A stretch of 64,000 nt of DNA from an uncultured Parabacteroides sp. (GCA_944325335.1 CALUZR010000007.1:1-64000); one strand, 5' to 3'; numbered from the stretch's first letter, positions 37,601-45,940 are shown. Program-made: numbers and translations. The notes: generated from the letters alone by a model not told the origin.

Positions 37601-37869
37601 TCACGTGAAAGGTCGTTCGAAACATTAGGACGTACCATCAATAAACGTGCATTGTTTGTAAAACCTGGCAATACTTGAGCAGGATAATTTGAAATAGCTT
37701 GTAGTGTCGCCCCCGGCCACTCTACAGCTTCCTCAACCTCAGCAGGAAGAGTAGCACGCGTTTCAATTTGAGTCTGATTTGCCAGCACAGGAACGGCACC
37801 TACATTATAAACTCCGAATGTAGATGAAACCAATAAGCTGGCTACCAAAGTAGAAAACTTTTTGTTCAT
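34621..37869 (-). CDS. Large surface protein with C-terminal DUF6383-like domain, S-layer-like
   Basis: 1082 residues with a signal peptide (LVASLLVSSTFGVYNVGA). The C-terminal 80 or so residues (EISAEAGAVSVVATDGAIIVKG ... LGKVVANE ... IAVPAGIAVVAVDGESFKVVVK) are nearly identical to those of the 48729-52694 protein. They look like a T9SS-linked surface-retention domain and match my memory of DUF6383. Shared blocks also include the AENHAASHQIGATVEQANATKW region and APEYRKL ... DTIKLYRGD. D-T-(L/A/V/I) O-glycosylation-like tripeptides are frequent. Transcription depends on the promoter inside the invertible-looking segment 37945-38145. In Parabacteroides distasonis, S-layer glycoprotein families are phase-variable; identity with these is inferred. 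Confidence 0.85.
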   Translation of the reverse strand: MNKKFSTLVASLLVSSTFGVYNVGAVPVLANQTQIETRATLPAEVEEAVEWPGATLQAISNYPAQVLPGFTNNARLLMVRPNVSNDLSRDDLFVKFDVTSNVNQPTVTRYSTTNNGTLPVGGVDEYYWSLINGQLVDNAGHVFSADGVSSNYEIIPIVDSDPAAPTYYFVLGVRNTNGSLSYVYFGSSATNYTFGLTSNLANATPFCSVETDYQANIAYDVLNDELGDGEGFTVNISSKVDADAEIVGADVFDGKITAVDTGSPNAYQLKVGDKWIVFDTNEDRLTSDPNTLKGRFRLADAPTGTGIISGFCVSTADNGSDEIIIKVNAPSIDPTLNVHRLYISNTAGTYALGIADYYSQAPDMNVIDWAAVTIGGNKIVDLREFLTGDFYTVDFVEATTPNNNNEYKKGGRLAVRETRKADYVDASSLYSKAPEAQWAISGTITEGVNEGKPYFNDEITLTNRENPAVSVTIKQLRRVDGVGFLVEDVTPTTAGIKVGDIVRINAVTNHDKHDGYEVFSDNDLRNETYYLGQIRQAEGEDINVYWAENHAASHQIGATVEQANATKWNLSLVKKDLAKDHESEVDSVLVISELQQWNPTKNRIDVQPDTLVILPYAFQNRSNNEFAQFNNGTNLKYYQCDADNKKDGYVYSTDAMFALKRKADINGEPVYNYVALKARKAKDYTAKGWVPTTTEGEWYATDKVYQENSTDHGTWKNMKMYDGDANALMFVTKVEAPEYRKLVTTAALDTIKLYRGDNEHQVVYEKRDDKSVVDGRTLSFLNVDNDTQFTEINPALYADTAYVNRGNNTRWQYLLGVNIEHVDGYYCPTHGFAVTPPCEHAKPVSYNTGRYLINMIDTANVYGQTAGIHNNPYINETEEGMDCAKLSFVDAIHVLTDPMDETAADKLYVINGTEEGDTVAIDLSTPDFNIAKFAFKYMDSMNSDEFKIQTLHMPYEPTAYATGAANDPLKNTSEEGYLRWVNGCIVVDKTFQKGDVFNMDENETRTPTANEEISAEAGAVSVVATDGAIIVKGAEGKNIVVATILGKVVANEVATSDNETIAVPAGIAVVAVDGESFKVVVK

Positions 37870-37944
37870 AACTTAAAAATTTAGTATTAATAATATAATG
37901 TAATATCTCTATTGTTCTATTCTTTGCAACGCGGCGCATTTAAA

Positions 37945-38145
37945 TGTCCCTTTTCTTGCGTCACGTTTACGAATGCAAAAGTACTGCCTTTTTTGGAACC
38001 TCCAAATATTTCACCTACTTTTTTTCCGATTATAGCCTCTTTCTTATCAATTACATAGCAAAACGAGTACGAAACCCCGATTTTAGCCAACAAACCGCCT
38101 TTTTACTGTACGAAACCTTCAAACCTTGACGCAAGAAAAGGGACA
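37945..38145. promoter_or_regulatory. Candidate invertible promoter segment flanked by a 19-bp perfect inverted repeat
   Basis: TGTCCCTTTTCTTGCGTCA at 37945-37963 is exactly complemented by 38127-38145. The 163-bp interval is AT-rich and contains one canonical promoter facing the 37869 start codon, so the sequenced orientation would be ON. A third, partial copy (TTTCTTGCGTCA, 38148-38159) forms a perfect 12-bp hairpin with the right arm. No recombinase gene lies in the window, so a trans-acting invertase would be required. Confidence 0.8.
37976..38006 (-). promoter_or_regulatory. Promoter within the invertible segment
   Basis: On the minus strand TTTG (plus-strand 38003-38006) is followed after exactly 19 nt by TACTTTTG (plus-strand 37976-37983), a full match to the Bacteroidales promoter. 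Transcription would begin near 37968, at the left inverted repeat, giving a leader of about 100 nt to the ATG at 37869. Confidence 0.85.
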
Positions 38146-38174
38146 ATTTCTTGCGTCATTTTTTATTCATATAT

Positions 38175-38245
38175 ACAGAGACACGAAAACACGGTATTCA
38201 GGAGAGAAAGAACTCCATAAAAACTCCGTGTTTCCGTGTCTCTGT
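38175..38245. repeat. REP-like inverted repeat (CACAGAGACACGG type), copy 3
   Basis: ACAGAGACACGAAAACACGG (38175-38194) is complemented by CCGTGTTTCCGTGTCTCTGT (38226-38245) with one mismatch. It stands just past the DUF4838 stop codon, the same position that copy 1 takes relative to aqpZ, which suggests a 3'-end role. Confidence 0.8.
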
Positions 38246-38281
38246 GTTTTAATCCTTTAGCGTAGAGTCGATAAACCGGCT

Positions 38282-40477
38282 TTACCGCACTTCCACCTCA
38301 TCGAGGAAGAACCAAGCGGGATAGCCTACGCCGTAATGCCACGAGGGACATAAACCAAGCGTCTCGATTTCCACTTTGATATAGCGCGCCTTGACGGGCG
38401 AAGGCGAAGTGGCGGTGCCTTTCACGAACTTCACTTTCACATCGCGGTCTTCCTCGAAAGCGAACGAGCCGAAGGGGCGGAAGGTCTGCTTATCGCTTGA
38501 GATGGAATAGGTCACGCTTTTCGGGAGCAATATCCACGCGCCGAGCTGGTGGAGGAAGTCGGTCGAGAGGGTGGAGAACGTTTTCTCTTCGCCCAAGTCG
38601 AGGATAAAGGCGGCATCTTTGCCTTCCCAGCCGACCCAACTCTCCACATACGTCGTGCCGCCATACAAGCCATCCGTCAGGGCTTTATCGGCTATCGGTT
38701 GGTACGTCTTGGCGGGCGGGAGAATCCATTCCACCTTCGCGCCCAAGGCTTTGCTCTGTTCAGCTTGCGGGAGGAAACGTTCTTTATATAAGGTATAATA
38801 CTCGGCGGGCGGATTGTTACGCTCGTTGAGGGTCTTCACACCGAATTGTGCCGTCCGTTCGTGGAACAATTCCAGCTTCTGGCGGATGGCTTCCCAATCA
38901 TTGTCGGTTCGCGTACGGGCAATCTCCAGCTCGGAATAGAGCAAAGGAAGGCGTGAAAGGCGGACGTGGTCGAGGCGGTCTTTGTCCGATGCCACCGCTT
39001 GCTCGGCTTTGTCAAATAATTCATTATATCGTTTGAGGAGTTGCGGACAAAGAAGTCCGTCTTTGTGCGAGATGGGCGAATCGTATATCCAAAGCGGTTG
39101 ATGGCTGGCCAGGAGCGCGCCCTCTTGGATGTCCATGTATTGGCGTAGATAAGGAGCCGCTTCGCCATAATAGCCTTCCAGGAAATGGTTCACGAGCGAA
39201 TCCATATCTTGGTACGGATCCCACATCAGTTTGCTTACGAGGTAGGCACGAAGCTCCATGAAATCTCCTCCCCGCACGCCTCCGATTTGCGAGAAGTGCA
39301 TCGTCGCATGGTGTTCTTTGAAGAGCTGGATGTTCTTCTGGATAATATGGAAGTTGGGGAACGGCGCCACCATATTGTCGAAGTTGATGCCATAATCCCA
39401 TACATATATATTATTAGAGATGCGCGACCATCCTTCCAACGCTTGCATAAAGTAACGGCCCGATTCATTATCCGTAAGCGGCACCTCGCGCTTGCAATCG
39501 ATATCGCAAAGCATGATATTTACGTTCGGGAGCGGCTTCACATGCTTGGGCGGCTGCATCGAGTAGAGATACGCCAACGTCGAGAACTCTTTGTCGGGAT
39601 AATGTTCGGCCAGCTTGTTCAGGAAGCGAACGAGATTGCCCGAGGGCGAACCTTCGTATTCGTCCACCTTGCGGCATTCTTCGCACGCACACTGGGTGTT
39701 GTTGCCATCGTTTTGGCTAATGGAAATCATCTTCAAGTCCGGATTAGCCGCGAAGATAGAATCCAATTGGTGCACCGCCGCCTCGAAGACCTCCGGATTC
39801 GTCAAGCACCATTGGCTATGGTTGCCCGGGCGCCGCTCGCCATTGATAAAGGAATAATACTCCGGATGCGCCTTCCCGAAGCGGGCGGAAGGCAGGATGC
39901 GGTCGAACGTATGCACCCAAAGGTTGGAAATGAACTCCTCGTTCGGCTCCTCCAAGCGGTACCAAGCTTTGTAAATCGGGTCTGAAGCGCTGTAACTCTG
40001 CGTCTGCCGATAGCGGAAAGCAGGCGTCTCGGCACGGTCCAACTTCGGAATCGTAAGCGAAGGACACTTCTCGAAGCGGAAATAATCGGCCGTAAAGCAG
40101 GAGACGCCCAGCTCTTGTTCCAGCAAATCGACCACACCATAGAGCGCGCCCTTATCGCCTCCCGTCTGGATGTGCAGGCGTCCCTCCTCGGTCAGGAGGC
40201 GGAATCCGTCCTCGCCTGCCCGGTCGGTCGGTTCGCCGACGACGATGTCGTTCGCCTTTAGTTTCTTAGTTTCGATAATAGGGAGTTCTGCACCACTGAT
40301 GCGTCCGACGAAGTCCTGCAAAAGCTCCGCCGCTTCCCGGTTGGTTTCCTCGCTTGAAGCCAAGACGATACGCGCCATAGGCCGCCCGTCTTGCGTCATC
40401 ATCACCTGCGCTTCCAAGGAAAAGGCCGCGCAAAGACATAAGCCCGCGAGGTGCATGCGTTTGAGTAAGTTTGCCAT
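38282..40477 (-). CDS. DUF4838 glycoside hydrolase-like secreted protein
   Basis: 731 residues. Short signal peptide (AGLCLCAAFSLEAQ), a domain like the alpha-glucuronidase/GH20 N-terminal accessory fold (about 35-120), then DUF4838 (about 120-480) with SISQNDGNNTQCACEECRKVDEYEG and IYVWDYGINFDNMVAPFPNF. The C-terminus (about 600-731) is a discoidin/F5-8-type carbohydrate-binding fold (FILDLGEEKTFSTLSTDFLHQLGAWILLPKSVTYSIS). Family members are thought to act on host or plant glycans; no activity is established for this one. Its -7 box is at 40523. Confidence 0.87.
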   Translation of the reverse strand: MANLLKRMHLAGLCLCAAFSLEAQVMMTQDGRPMARIVLASSEETNREAAELLQDFVGRISGAELPIIETKKLKANDIVVGEPTDRAGEDGFRLLTEEGRLHIQTGGDKGALYGVVDLLEQELGVSCFTADYFRFEKCPSLTIPKLDRAETPAFRYRQTQSYSASDPIYKAWYRLEEPNEEFISNLWVHTFDRILPSARFGKAHPEYYSFINGERRPGNHSQWCLTNPEVFEAAVHQLDSIFAANPDLKMISISQNDGNNTQCACEECRKVDEYEGSPSGNLVRFLNKLAEHYPDKEFSTLAYLYSMQPPKHVKPLPNVNIMLCDIDCKREVPLTDNESGRYFMQALEGWSRISNNIYVWDYGINFDNMVAPFPNFHIIQKNIQLFKEHHATMHFSQIGGVRGGDFMELRAYLVSKLMWDPYQDMDSLVNHFLEGYYGEAAPYLRQYMDIQEGALLASHQPLWIYDSPISHKDGLLCPQLLKRYNELFDKAEQAVASDKDRLDHVRLSRLPLLYSELEIARTRTDNDWEAIRQKLELFHERTAQFGVKTLNERNNPPAEYYTLYKERFLPQAEQSKALGAKVEWILPPAKTYQPIADKALTDGLYGGTTYVESWVGWEGKDAAFILDLGEEKTFSTLSTDFLHQLGAWILLPKSVTYSISSDKQTFRPFGSFAFEEDRDVKVKFVKGTATSPSPVKARYIKVEIETLGLCPSWHYGVGYPAWFFLDEVEVR

Positions 40478-40522
40478 GATATTTGAGTCCGTTTAAAATG
40501 TTTATAATCTTGTCTGCACCTG

Positions 40523-40530
40523 CAAATATA
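40523..40530 (-). promoter_or_regulatory. Candidate -7 box (TATATTTG) of the DUF4838 gene
   Basis: On the minus strand TATATTTG lies 45 nt before the ATG at 40477. No clear -33 TTG. Array H is a further 117 nt upstream. Confidence 0.5.
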
Positions 40531-40646
40531 CACATTTTTCAGAAACGCCCGCCATCCGCCTGGAAAGAACCGGGCAAAACTTCTCGACCTCCTGGGAAAA
40601 GTTCCCCACCCCGGACATAAAGTTCTTTTCCTCCCAGAAATTCTCT

Positions 40647-40726
40647 ATCTTTAGCCTAAAGATACATATCTGCAGGTTAAAGATATATATCTGCAACCTA
40701 AAGATACGTATCTGCAGCCTAAAGAT
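40647..40726. repeat. Phased palindrome array H: four 17-nt units every 21 nt
   Basis: Units start at 40647, 40668, 40689 and 40710, exactly 21 nt apart: ATCTTTAGCCTAAAGAT, ATCTGCAGGTTAAAGAT, ATCTGCAACCTAAAGAT, ATCTGCAGCCTAAAGAT. Flanks AGAAATTCTCT (left) and AGACTTTTTC (right) match array B in reverse orientation. It lies in the divergent gap between the DUF4838 and HD genes. The rest of that gap (40478-40887) is GC-richer and shows only the DUF4838 -7 box. Confidence 0.92.
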
Positions 40727-40887
40727 AGACTTTTTCTCCGACCTTTGTAAGTTTTTCCTGGGAGAGAACGAACTTTATCCCGGAGCAAATGGATTTTATC
40801 CCAAGCCCATCGCGAAGGAAAGTAGGGGCAAAAGGGCGGAAGTTCGCGCGAAAAAGCGTACATTTGCCCCGAAAAAATGAAAAGACA

Positions 40888-41430
40888 ATGGAACCATTCG
40901 CAATTATCCAGAAATATTACGCGCAGGATTCGGAGGCATACCGCATCCTGACGACCCATAGCCGGAGCGTGGCAGACAAGGCATTGGCCATCGCCCGCCG
41001 GCATCCAGAGTTGAACCTCGACCTCGCTTTTATCGAAGAGGCCGCCCTTTTGCACGACATTGGCGTTTTCCGGTGCGACGCGCCTGATATTGATTGCCAT
41101 GGCGATGCGCCTTACATTTGCCACGGTTATTTAGGTGCCGAACTGATGCGCGAGGAGGGTTTCCCACGCCATGCCTTGGTGTGCGAACGGCATACGGGTA
41201 CGGGGCTTTCCCTGAAGATGATTGAGGAACAGAAACTTCCCGTACCGCATCGCGACATGCGCCCTGTCTCGTGGGAAGAGCAAATCATCTGCTTTGCCGA
41301 CAAGTTTTATAGCAAGACGCACCTGGAACGCGAAAAGACGCCGGAGAAAATCCGCAAGAGCCTCTCGAAATACGGCGAAGAGACGGTTTTACAATTTGAT
41401 GCGTGGTGTAAACTCTTTTTAGGGGAATAA
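40888..41430 (+). CDS. HD-domain phosphohydrolase family protein
   Basis: 180 residues from the ATG at 40888. An upstream ATG at 40789 would add 33 basic residues from non-conserved gap sequence and is rejected. The HD motif is complete: THSRSVADKALAIA (H), AALLHDIGVF (HD) and a late D in CFADKFYSKTH. Such small HD proteins hydrolyse nucleotides or phosphoesters; the substrate is unknown. Cytoplasmic. Followed 69 nt later by lptD on the same strand. Confidence 0.87.
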   Translation: MEPFAIIQKYYAQDSEAYRILTTHSRSVADKALAIARRHPELNLDLAFIEEAALLHDIGVFRCDAPDIDCHGDAPYICHGYLGAELMREEGFPRHALVCERHTGTGLSLKMIEEQKLPVPHRDMRPVSWEEQIICFADKFYSKTHLEREKTPEKIRKSLSKYGEETVLQFDAWCKLFLGE

Positions 41431-41455
41431 ATGCGCGGGGGTGCGTATTTTGTTA

Positions 41456-41463
41456 TACCTTTG
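41456..41463 (+). promoter_or_regulatory. Candidate -7 box (TACCTTTG) of lptD
   Basis: TACCTTTG lies 36 nt before the ATG at 41500. The -33 element is not evident. The gene may also be read through from the HD gene. Confidence 0.5.
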
Positions 41464-41499
41464 CGCCTTGTTAATGCCTTTGCGCAGAATTTAGTGTGA

Positions 41500-44238
41500 A
41501 TGAAGTATCGAATTCTATTAACCCTTTTCGTCTATGTAGTAGGAAGCTGGTGGCTACGCGCCCAAGAGGTGACGCCGCCTGCACGAGATGCCGTAAACAC
41601 CGTAGCCGATACGACGCTTGCGCCTGCCCTTGCTGCACCGGATAGTTTGGCGACCGATACCTTGGCCGCCGATACCGCACGGAAAGACGCCTTGGATGCC
41701 CCCGTGGCCTACCAGGCGACGGACTCGATCGTGATGACTTCCACCAATATGGCTTACCTGTATGGCGAAGGCGACGTGAAATACCAACAGATCCAGCTCC
41801 AAGCCGAAGAAATCCAGATGAGCATGGATAGCAGCATGGTGTTCGCAAAGTTCGGGTTGGATTCCATCGGCGAGGAATTCGGCTATCCGCTCTTTATCGA
41901 TGGCGGAGACCAATACGAGTCGAAGACCATGCGGTATAACTTCAAGACGAAAAAGGGATATATTACCGACGTCATCACCCAGCAGGGCGAAGGCTACGTA
42001 ACGGCCGGACGGACGAAAAAGACCGAGACGGATGCCCTCAACATGGTGGGCGGACGCTATACGACGTGCGACGACCACGAGCATCCGCACTTCTATATCC
42101 AGATGACGAAAGCGAAGGTGCGGCCGAAGAAGAACATCGTCACCGGCCCGGTGTATATGGTGTTCGAAGACGTGCCGATTTACCCGCTCGGGTTGCCTTT
42201 CTGCTTCTTTCCTTTTTCCGATACTTACTCGTCCGGAATCCTGATGCCGACCTTCGGCGACGAATCCGCCCGCGGCTTCTACCTGCGCGACGGAGGTTAT
42301 TACTTTGCTATCAGCGATTACATCGACCTCGCACTGACGGGTGAAATCTACACCAAAGGCTCGTGGGGACTTTCGGCTAAGTCCAGCTATCGGAAACGAT
42401 ACAAATATTCCGGTAATTTCCTCGTCTCTTACCTGGTTTCCAAATATGGAGATAAAGGTTTGCCGGATTATAGCCTCTCGAAAGACTTTAAGGTAAACTG
42501 GACGCATACGCAAGACTCGAAGGCGAATCCGTACCTCTCCTTCTCGGCGAGCGTCAACTTCGCCACCAGCAGCTATGACCGTAACCAGCTGAACGGTTTA
42601 TATAATCCAGAGTCGACCAGCAATACGAAGGGATCGACTGTGAACATTACCAAGCGATTCCCCAATAGCCCGCTGACCATCTCCGGAACGATGTCGATAA
42701 ACCAGGCGACGCGCGACTCGTCCATTGCCGTTACCCTTCCAGACTTGACCGTGACGCTCAGCCGTATCTATCCCTTCAAACGGAAACACGCCGTGGGGAA
42801 AGAGCGTTGGTATGAGAAGATCTCCATGTCCTATACGGGTTATTTCCGAAACAGCATCAACACCAAAGAGAATCTCCTCTTTAAATCCAACTTGATAAAA
42901 GACTGGACGAACGGCATGCAACACCGCATCCCGGTGAGTGCGACCTTTACCGCATTCAAATACTTGAACATCTCGCCTTCGTTCAACTATACCGAAAACT
43001 GGTACACGCATAAAGTGCAACAAGCCTACGACCGCCAATTGGGACGCATGGCACCGACGGATACAACGTATGGCTTCTACCGGACGTATGAATACGATGC
43101 TTCCATCTCGGCTTCGACCACCTTGTATGGTTTCTTCAAGCCATTGCCTTTCTTCGGCGGAAAGAAGATCGAGATGATACGCCACCGCTTCGAGCCATCA
43201 GTAAGCATCAGTGCACGCCCCGACTTCGGCGCTTCGAAGTTCGGCTTCTGGGAAAACTATGTGTATACGAATAATCGCGGCGAGCAGGTCGAGACTTATT
43301 ATTCGCCTTTCTCCGGACAACTCTTTTCTCCTCCTTCGCGAGGGAAATCCGGGTCGGTTAATTTCTCGTTGAACAATAACTTGGAAATGAAAGTGAAGTC
43401 CGACAAAGATTCGACCGGCTTCAAGAAGATTAGTTTGATTGATAAGCTTTCGCTCTCCCAATCCTACAACATGGCGGCCGATTCCTTCAAGTGGAGCGAC
43501 CTCTCCATCGGATTGCGCCTCAAGCTTTCGAAGAATTACACCCTGAACCTGAACGGGACCTTCGATAATTATCTCTATACCTACGACGAGAAGACGCGCA
43601 CCGCCCGGCAAATCGACAAACTACGCTGGGGAAGCGGCAAGTTTCCACGCCTCCGCAGTACCGGCACCAGCTTTTCGTACACCTTCAACAACGACACTTT
43701 CCGGAAATGGTTCGGAGGCGGAGATGATGAATCAGACACAAACGAAAGTACCGATACTCCGTCCGACGAAAACAATAACCTGACCGGTCCGCAAGACGAA
43801 GAAGGGAAAAAGGGCGGCCGCCTCTTGGGTAAGAAGAAAGAGACCGGCGAATACGATGCGGATGGCTACTTAAAAGGCGAAATTCCTTGGAGCCTCTCCT
43901 TCAATTATAGTATGAGCTTGGGGTATGGCACATTCAATCCCAACAAGATGGAATACAACTACCGCATCACCCATGCGCTAAGTTTCAACGGTAATATCCA
44001 ACCAACAAAGAACTGGCGCTTCAACTTCAATGCGACGTACGACTTCGACACACATAAAATATCATACCTGACGTGCAACATCACGCGAGACCTCCATTGC
44101 TTCCAGATGTCCGCCAGCTTTATCCCCGTAGGACCTTACAAATCCTACACCTTCTCGATCGCCGTTAGTTCGTCGCTACTCAAAGACTTGAAATACAATC
44201 AGAGCAGCAGTTATCGGGAAGGACAACAGTGGTATTAA
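41500..44238 (+). CDS. lptD: LPS-assembly outer membrane protein LptD (Bacteroidetes type)
   Basis: 912 residues. Signal peptide ending near WWLRAQ, a low-complexity Asp/Thr/Ala linker, an OstA-like beta-jellyroll (about 80-210: SIVMTSTNMAYLYGEGDVKYQQIQLQAEEI), then a long beta-barrel of alternating aromatic strands through the C-terminus. A charged insertion (DDESDTNESTDTPSDENNN) lies near 745. LptD with LptE inserts lipopolysaccharide into the outer leaflet. The two conserved cysteine pairs of the E. coli enzyme are not evident, as usual in this phylum. It converges with the 44243 gene with 4 nt between stops and no terminator visible. Confidence 0.9.
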   Translation: MKYRILLTLFVYVVGSWWLRAQEVTPPARDAVNTVADTTLAPALAAPDSLATDTLAADTARKDALDAPVAYQATDSIVMTSTNMAYLYGEGDVKYQQIQLQAEEIQMSMDSSMVFAKFGLDSIGEEFGYPLFIDGGDQYESKTMRYNFKTKKGYITDVITQQGEGYVTAGRTKKTETDALNMVGGRYTTCDDHEHPHFYIQMTKAKVRPKKNIVTGPVYMVFEDVPIYPLGLPFCFFPFSDTYSSGILMPTFGDESARGFYLRDGGYYFAISDYIDLALTGEIYTKGSWGLSAKSSYRKRYKYSGNFLVSYLVSKYGDKGLPDYSLSKDFKVNWTHTQDSKANPYLSFSASVNFATSSYDRNQLNGLYNPESTSNTKGSTVNITKRFPNSPLTISGTMSINQATRDSSIAVTLPDLTVTLSRIYPFKRKHAVGKERWYEKISMSYTGYFRNSINTKENLLFKSNLIKDWTNGMQHRIPVSATFTAFKYLNISPSFNYTENWYTHKVQQAYDRQLGRMAPTDTTYGFYRTYEYDASISASTTLYGFFKPLPFFGGKKIEMIRHRFEPSVSISARPDFGASKFGFWENYVYTNNRGEQVETYYSPFSGQLFSPPSRGKSGSVNFSLNNNLEMKVKSDKDSTGFKKISLIDKLSLSQSYNMAADSFKWSDLSIGLRLKLSKNYTLNLNGTFDNYLYTYDEKTRTARQIDKLRWGSGKFPRLRSTGTSFSYTFNNDTFRKWFGGGDDESDTNESTDTPSDENNNLTGPQDEEGKKGGRLLGKKKETGEYDADGYLKGEIPWSLSFNYSMSLGYGTFNPNKMEYNYRITHALSFNGNIQPTKNWRFNFNATYDFDTHKISYLTCNITRDLHCFQMSASFIPVGPYKSYTFSIAVSSSLLKDLKYNQSSSYREGQQWY

Positions 44239-44242
44239 AGGC

Positions 44243-44791
44243 TCAACCGAAACAAGCTTTCAAGACATTTAAATTGTAATCATATTTATGCGCCTTGAAA
44301 TAAGCTAACACATTCCCTAATACGACCATTTCAGATGCAGATTGTATATCTTTGAACAAACGCTTGAAATGAGTATCATTTTTCGTTTCTACCCGTTTGG
44401 TTATTTCGGTGAATGCTTTCAGTTCCGTCGGCAAACCATATTGCGCCAACTCGACTCCAATCTCTTGGGCACATGAAAGGATAAAAGTGTCCATCGCAGG
44501 TTTGATTAGCAAAAGAAAATGGTGCTTGGCTTTGTGCTTCCACAAGGTAATATGCTCCAAACTTGCAATCTCTACACATTCTTCCAGATAAGAAGGTTTA
44601 CGTTTATCGGCATCTATTATGCCTAAAGCGAATCCATCTTTCAGATTCTTGGCCGTTTGTATAGTGCGCACAACCGTAGTACATCCTTTTTGATGGTTTA
44701 CACCATCCGTCTTGTACCCTTTTATCGCAAGTAAAGTTTCTACTAAATTTGTATCCACAAAGCATTCCGGCACAATATCCAAATCTCTCAT
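44243..44791 (-). CDS. Small partner of AAA ATPase, Toprim-like by weak pattern
   Basis: 182 residues. The N-terminus reads PECFVDTNLVETLLA and residues near 55 read GIIDADKR, an E...DxD arrangement reminiscent of Toprim nuclease cores (as in OLD or DUF4435 proteins), but the match is too weak to call. No signal or membrane segment. Its ATG follows the ATPase stop after 2 nt, so it is translationally coupled. Two-gene ATPase plus small-effector units are common in phage defence. Function inferred from layout only. Confidence 0.6.
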   Translation of the reverse strand: MRDLDIVPECFVDTNLVETLLAIKGYKTDGVNHQKGCTTVVRTIQTAKNLKDGFALGIIDADKRKPSYLEECVEIASLEHITLWKHKAKHHFLLLIKPAMDTFILSCAQEIGVELAQYGLPTELKAFTEITKRVETKNDTHFKRLFKDIQSASEMVVLGNVLAYFKAHKYDYNLNVLKACFG

Positions 44792-44793
44792 AA

Positions 44794-45897
44794 TTAAATA
44801 AATGTTTCGATATTAAAGAATGCATCTACACCATTGTCATAGATTTCTTGCACATCTTCGTCCGTAGCAGTTTTTACTACAGACGTACCATCTTCTCTGA
44901 GATAGGTAAAGAATAATCCCAAATCCAAATCCGTTCTTTCCAACAAAGAGGTAAGTATGTATGGACTATGCGTAGCGATAAACAAATGGCTGGCATATTC
45001 TCCTTCTTGCGAAACGTCTAAAAGCCAATTTATCAATTGTACTTGCGTCGGAGGGAAAAGATTCTCTTCCGGTTCTTCCAAGAAGATATGACAGAAGTGA
45101 TTATTTATATATCGAGCATATATTTCCTTGCACTTCTCGGCAGATTCTTTATCTATAAAACCTTCAAAAAGCTCCCTATAAATAAGTTGCAACAAAGCCA
45201 TATTTTCCAGATTTCGCTTGATGCTTTCATTCTTCTCGCCTTCAGACTGCATCCGAATCAAATAATAGAGATGCACATACAACGGAATAAGGGATTGCAA
45301 TCCGCTCGACGTATTGGTAAAATCCAGTTCGTTTCCATTGTGCAACGACACCAAATCCACATTAGAACCCGGATCGTAACGATAGGAAACATCCAAATTC
45401 AAAACTTTAAGCTTCGTTTGCATGGCTTTGCGCGCTTCTTCCCAATCCGACATAAAATTGCGGATATTGTCGTTGGCCAATTTCACATCAAACCAATTGG
45501 GTATGGCAGCTACCATGTTCCGTTCTGCAGGAATGTAAGTTACTTTCGAACGCACATATTCCCAACGTTTTTCTTTCCATGCAAATCGGAATTTCTTTTC
45601 CGTATGATTATATGAGAAATGCATATAATCAGATTCGTATTCAATATAGGTATCTTGTTTTTCATATCCTTTCAACTTATGGAACCGAATCAACTCGGTA
45701 AGAAACGTGTCTTCCCGCTCAAAAAAATCGGTTTGTTGCGTCAATTCAATGCGCTTTTCAACCCAAGTGCAATAACAGGCCGTCTTCAACACGCAACTTT
45801 TACCGGAACTCTGCGGCCCGATAACGACATTGATTCCTTTCAACTCAATATCTACATGTTCCAATGGACCTAAATTTCTAATCTTTAAATGCTTCAT
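44794..45897 (-). CDS. AAA family ATPase, OLD/ABC-like (module 1)
   Basis: 367 residues with an SMC/ABC-type ATPase fold: LKIRNLGPLEHVDIELKGINVVIGPQSSGKS (Walker A, near residue 30), a signature-like TSSGLQSLIP near 235, HIFLEEPEENLFPP (Walker B) near 285 and the switch histidine in HLFIATHSPYILTSL. This is the architecture of stand-alone AAA_15/AAA_21 ATPases, as in OLD and PARIS systems. It is the first gene of the module and has a full promoter at 45941-45971. Module 2 (46426) is oriented away from it. Confidence 0.87.
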   Translation of the reverse strand: MKHLKIRNLGPLEHVDIELKGINVVIGPQSSGKSCVLKTACYCTWVEKRIELTQQTDFFEREDTFLTELIRFHKLKGYEKQDTYIEYESDYMHFSYNHTEKKFRFAWKEKRWEYVRSKVTYIPAERNMVAAIPNWFDVKLANDNIRNFMSDWEEARKAMQTKLKVLNLDVSYRYDPGSNVDLVSLHNGNELDFTNTSSGLQSLIPLYVHLYYLIRMQSEGEKNESIKRNLENMALLQLIYRELFEGFIDKESAEKCKEIYARYINNHFCHIFLEEPEENLFPPTQVQLINWLLDVSQEGEYASHLFIATHSPYILTSLLERTDLDLGLFFTYLREDGTSVVKTATDEDVQEIYDNGVDAFFNIETFI

Positions 45898-45940
45898 AAA
45901 TATGAGTACTAAAGTGCTTTAGCAATGCTTGTTTCTTTTG

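Noticed and set aside
37870..38281. Hidden small gene between the DUF6383 and DUF4838 genes
   Set aside because: Only a 61-codon frame without a ribosome site crosses the invertible-looking segment; the inverted repeats and promoter explain the sequence.
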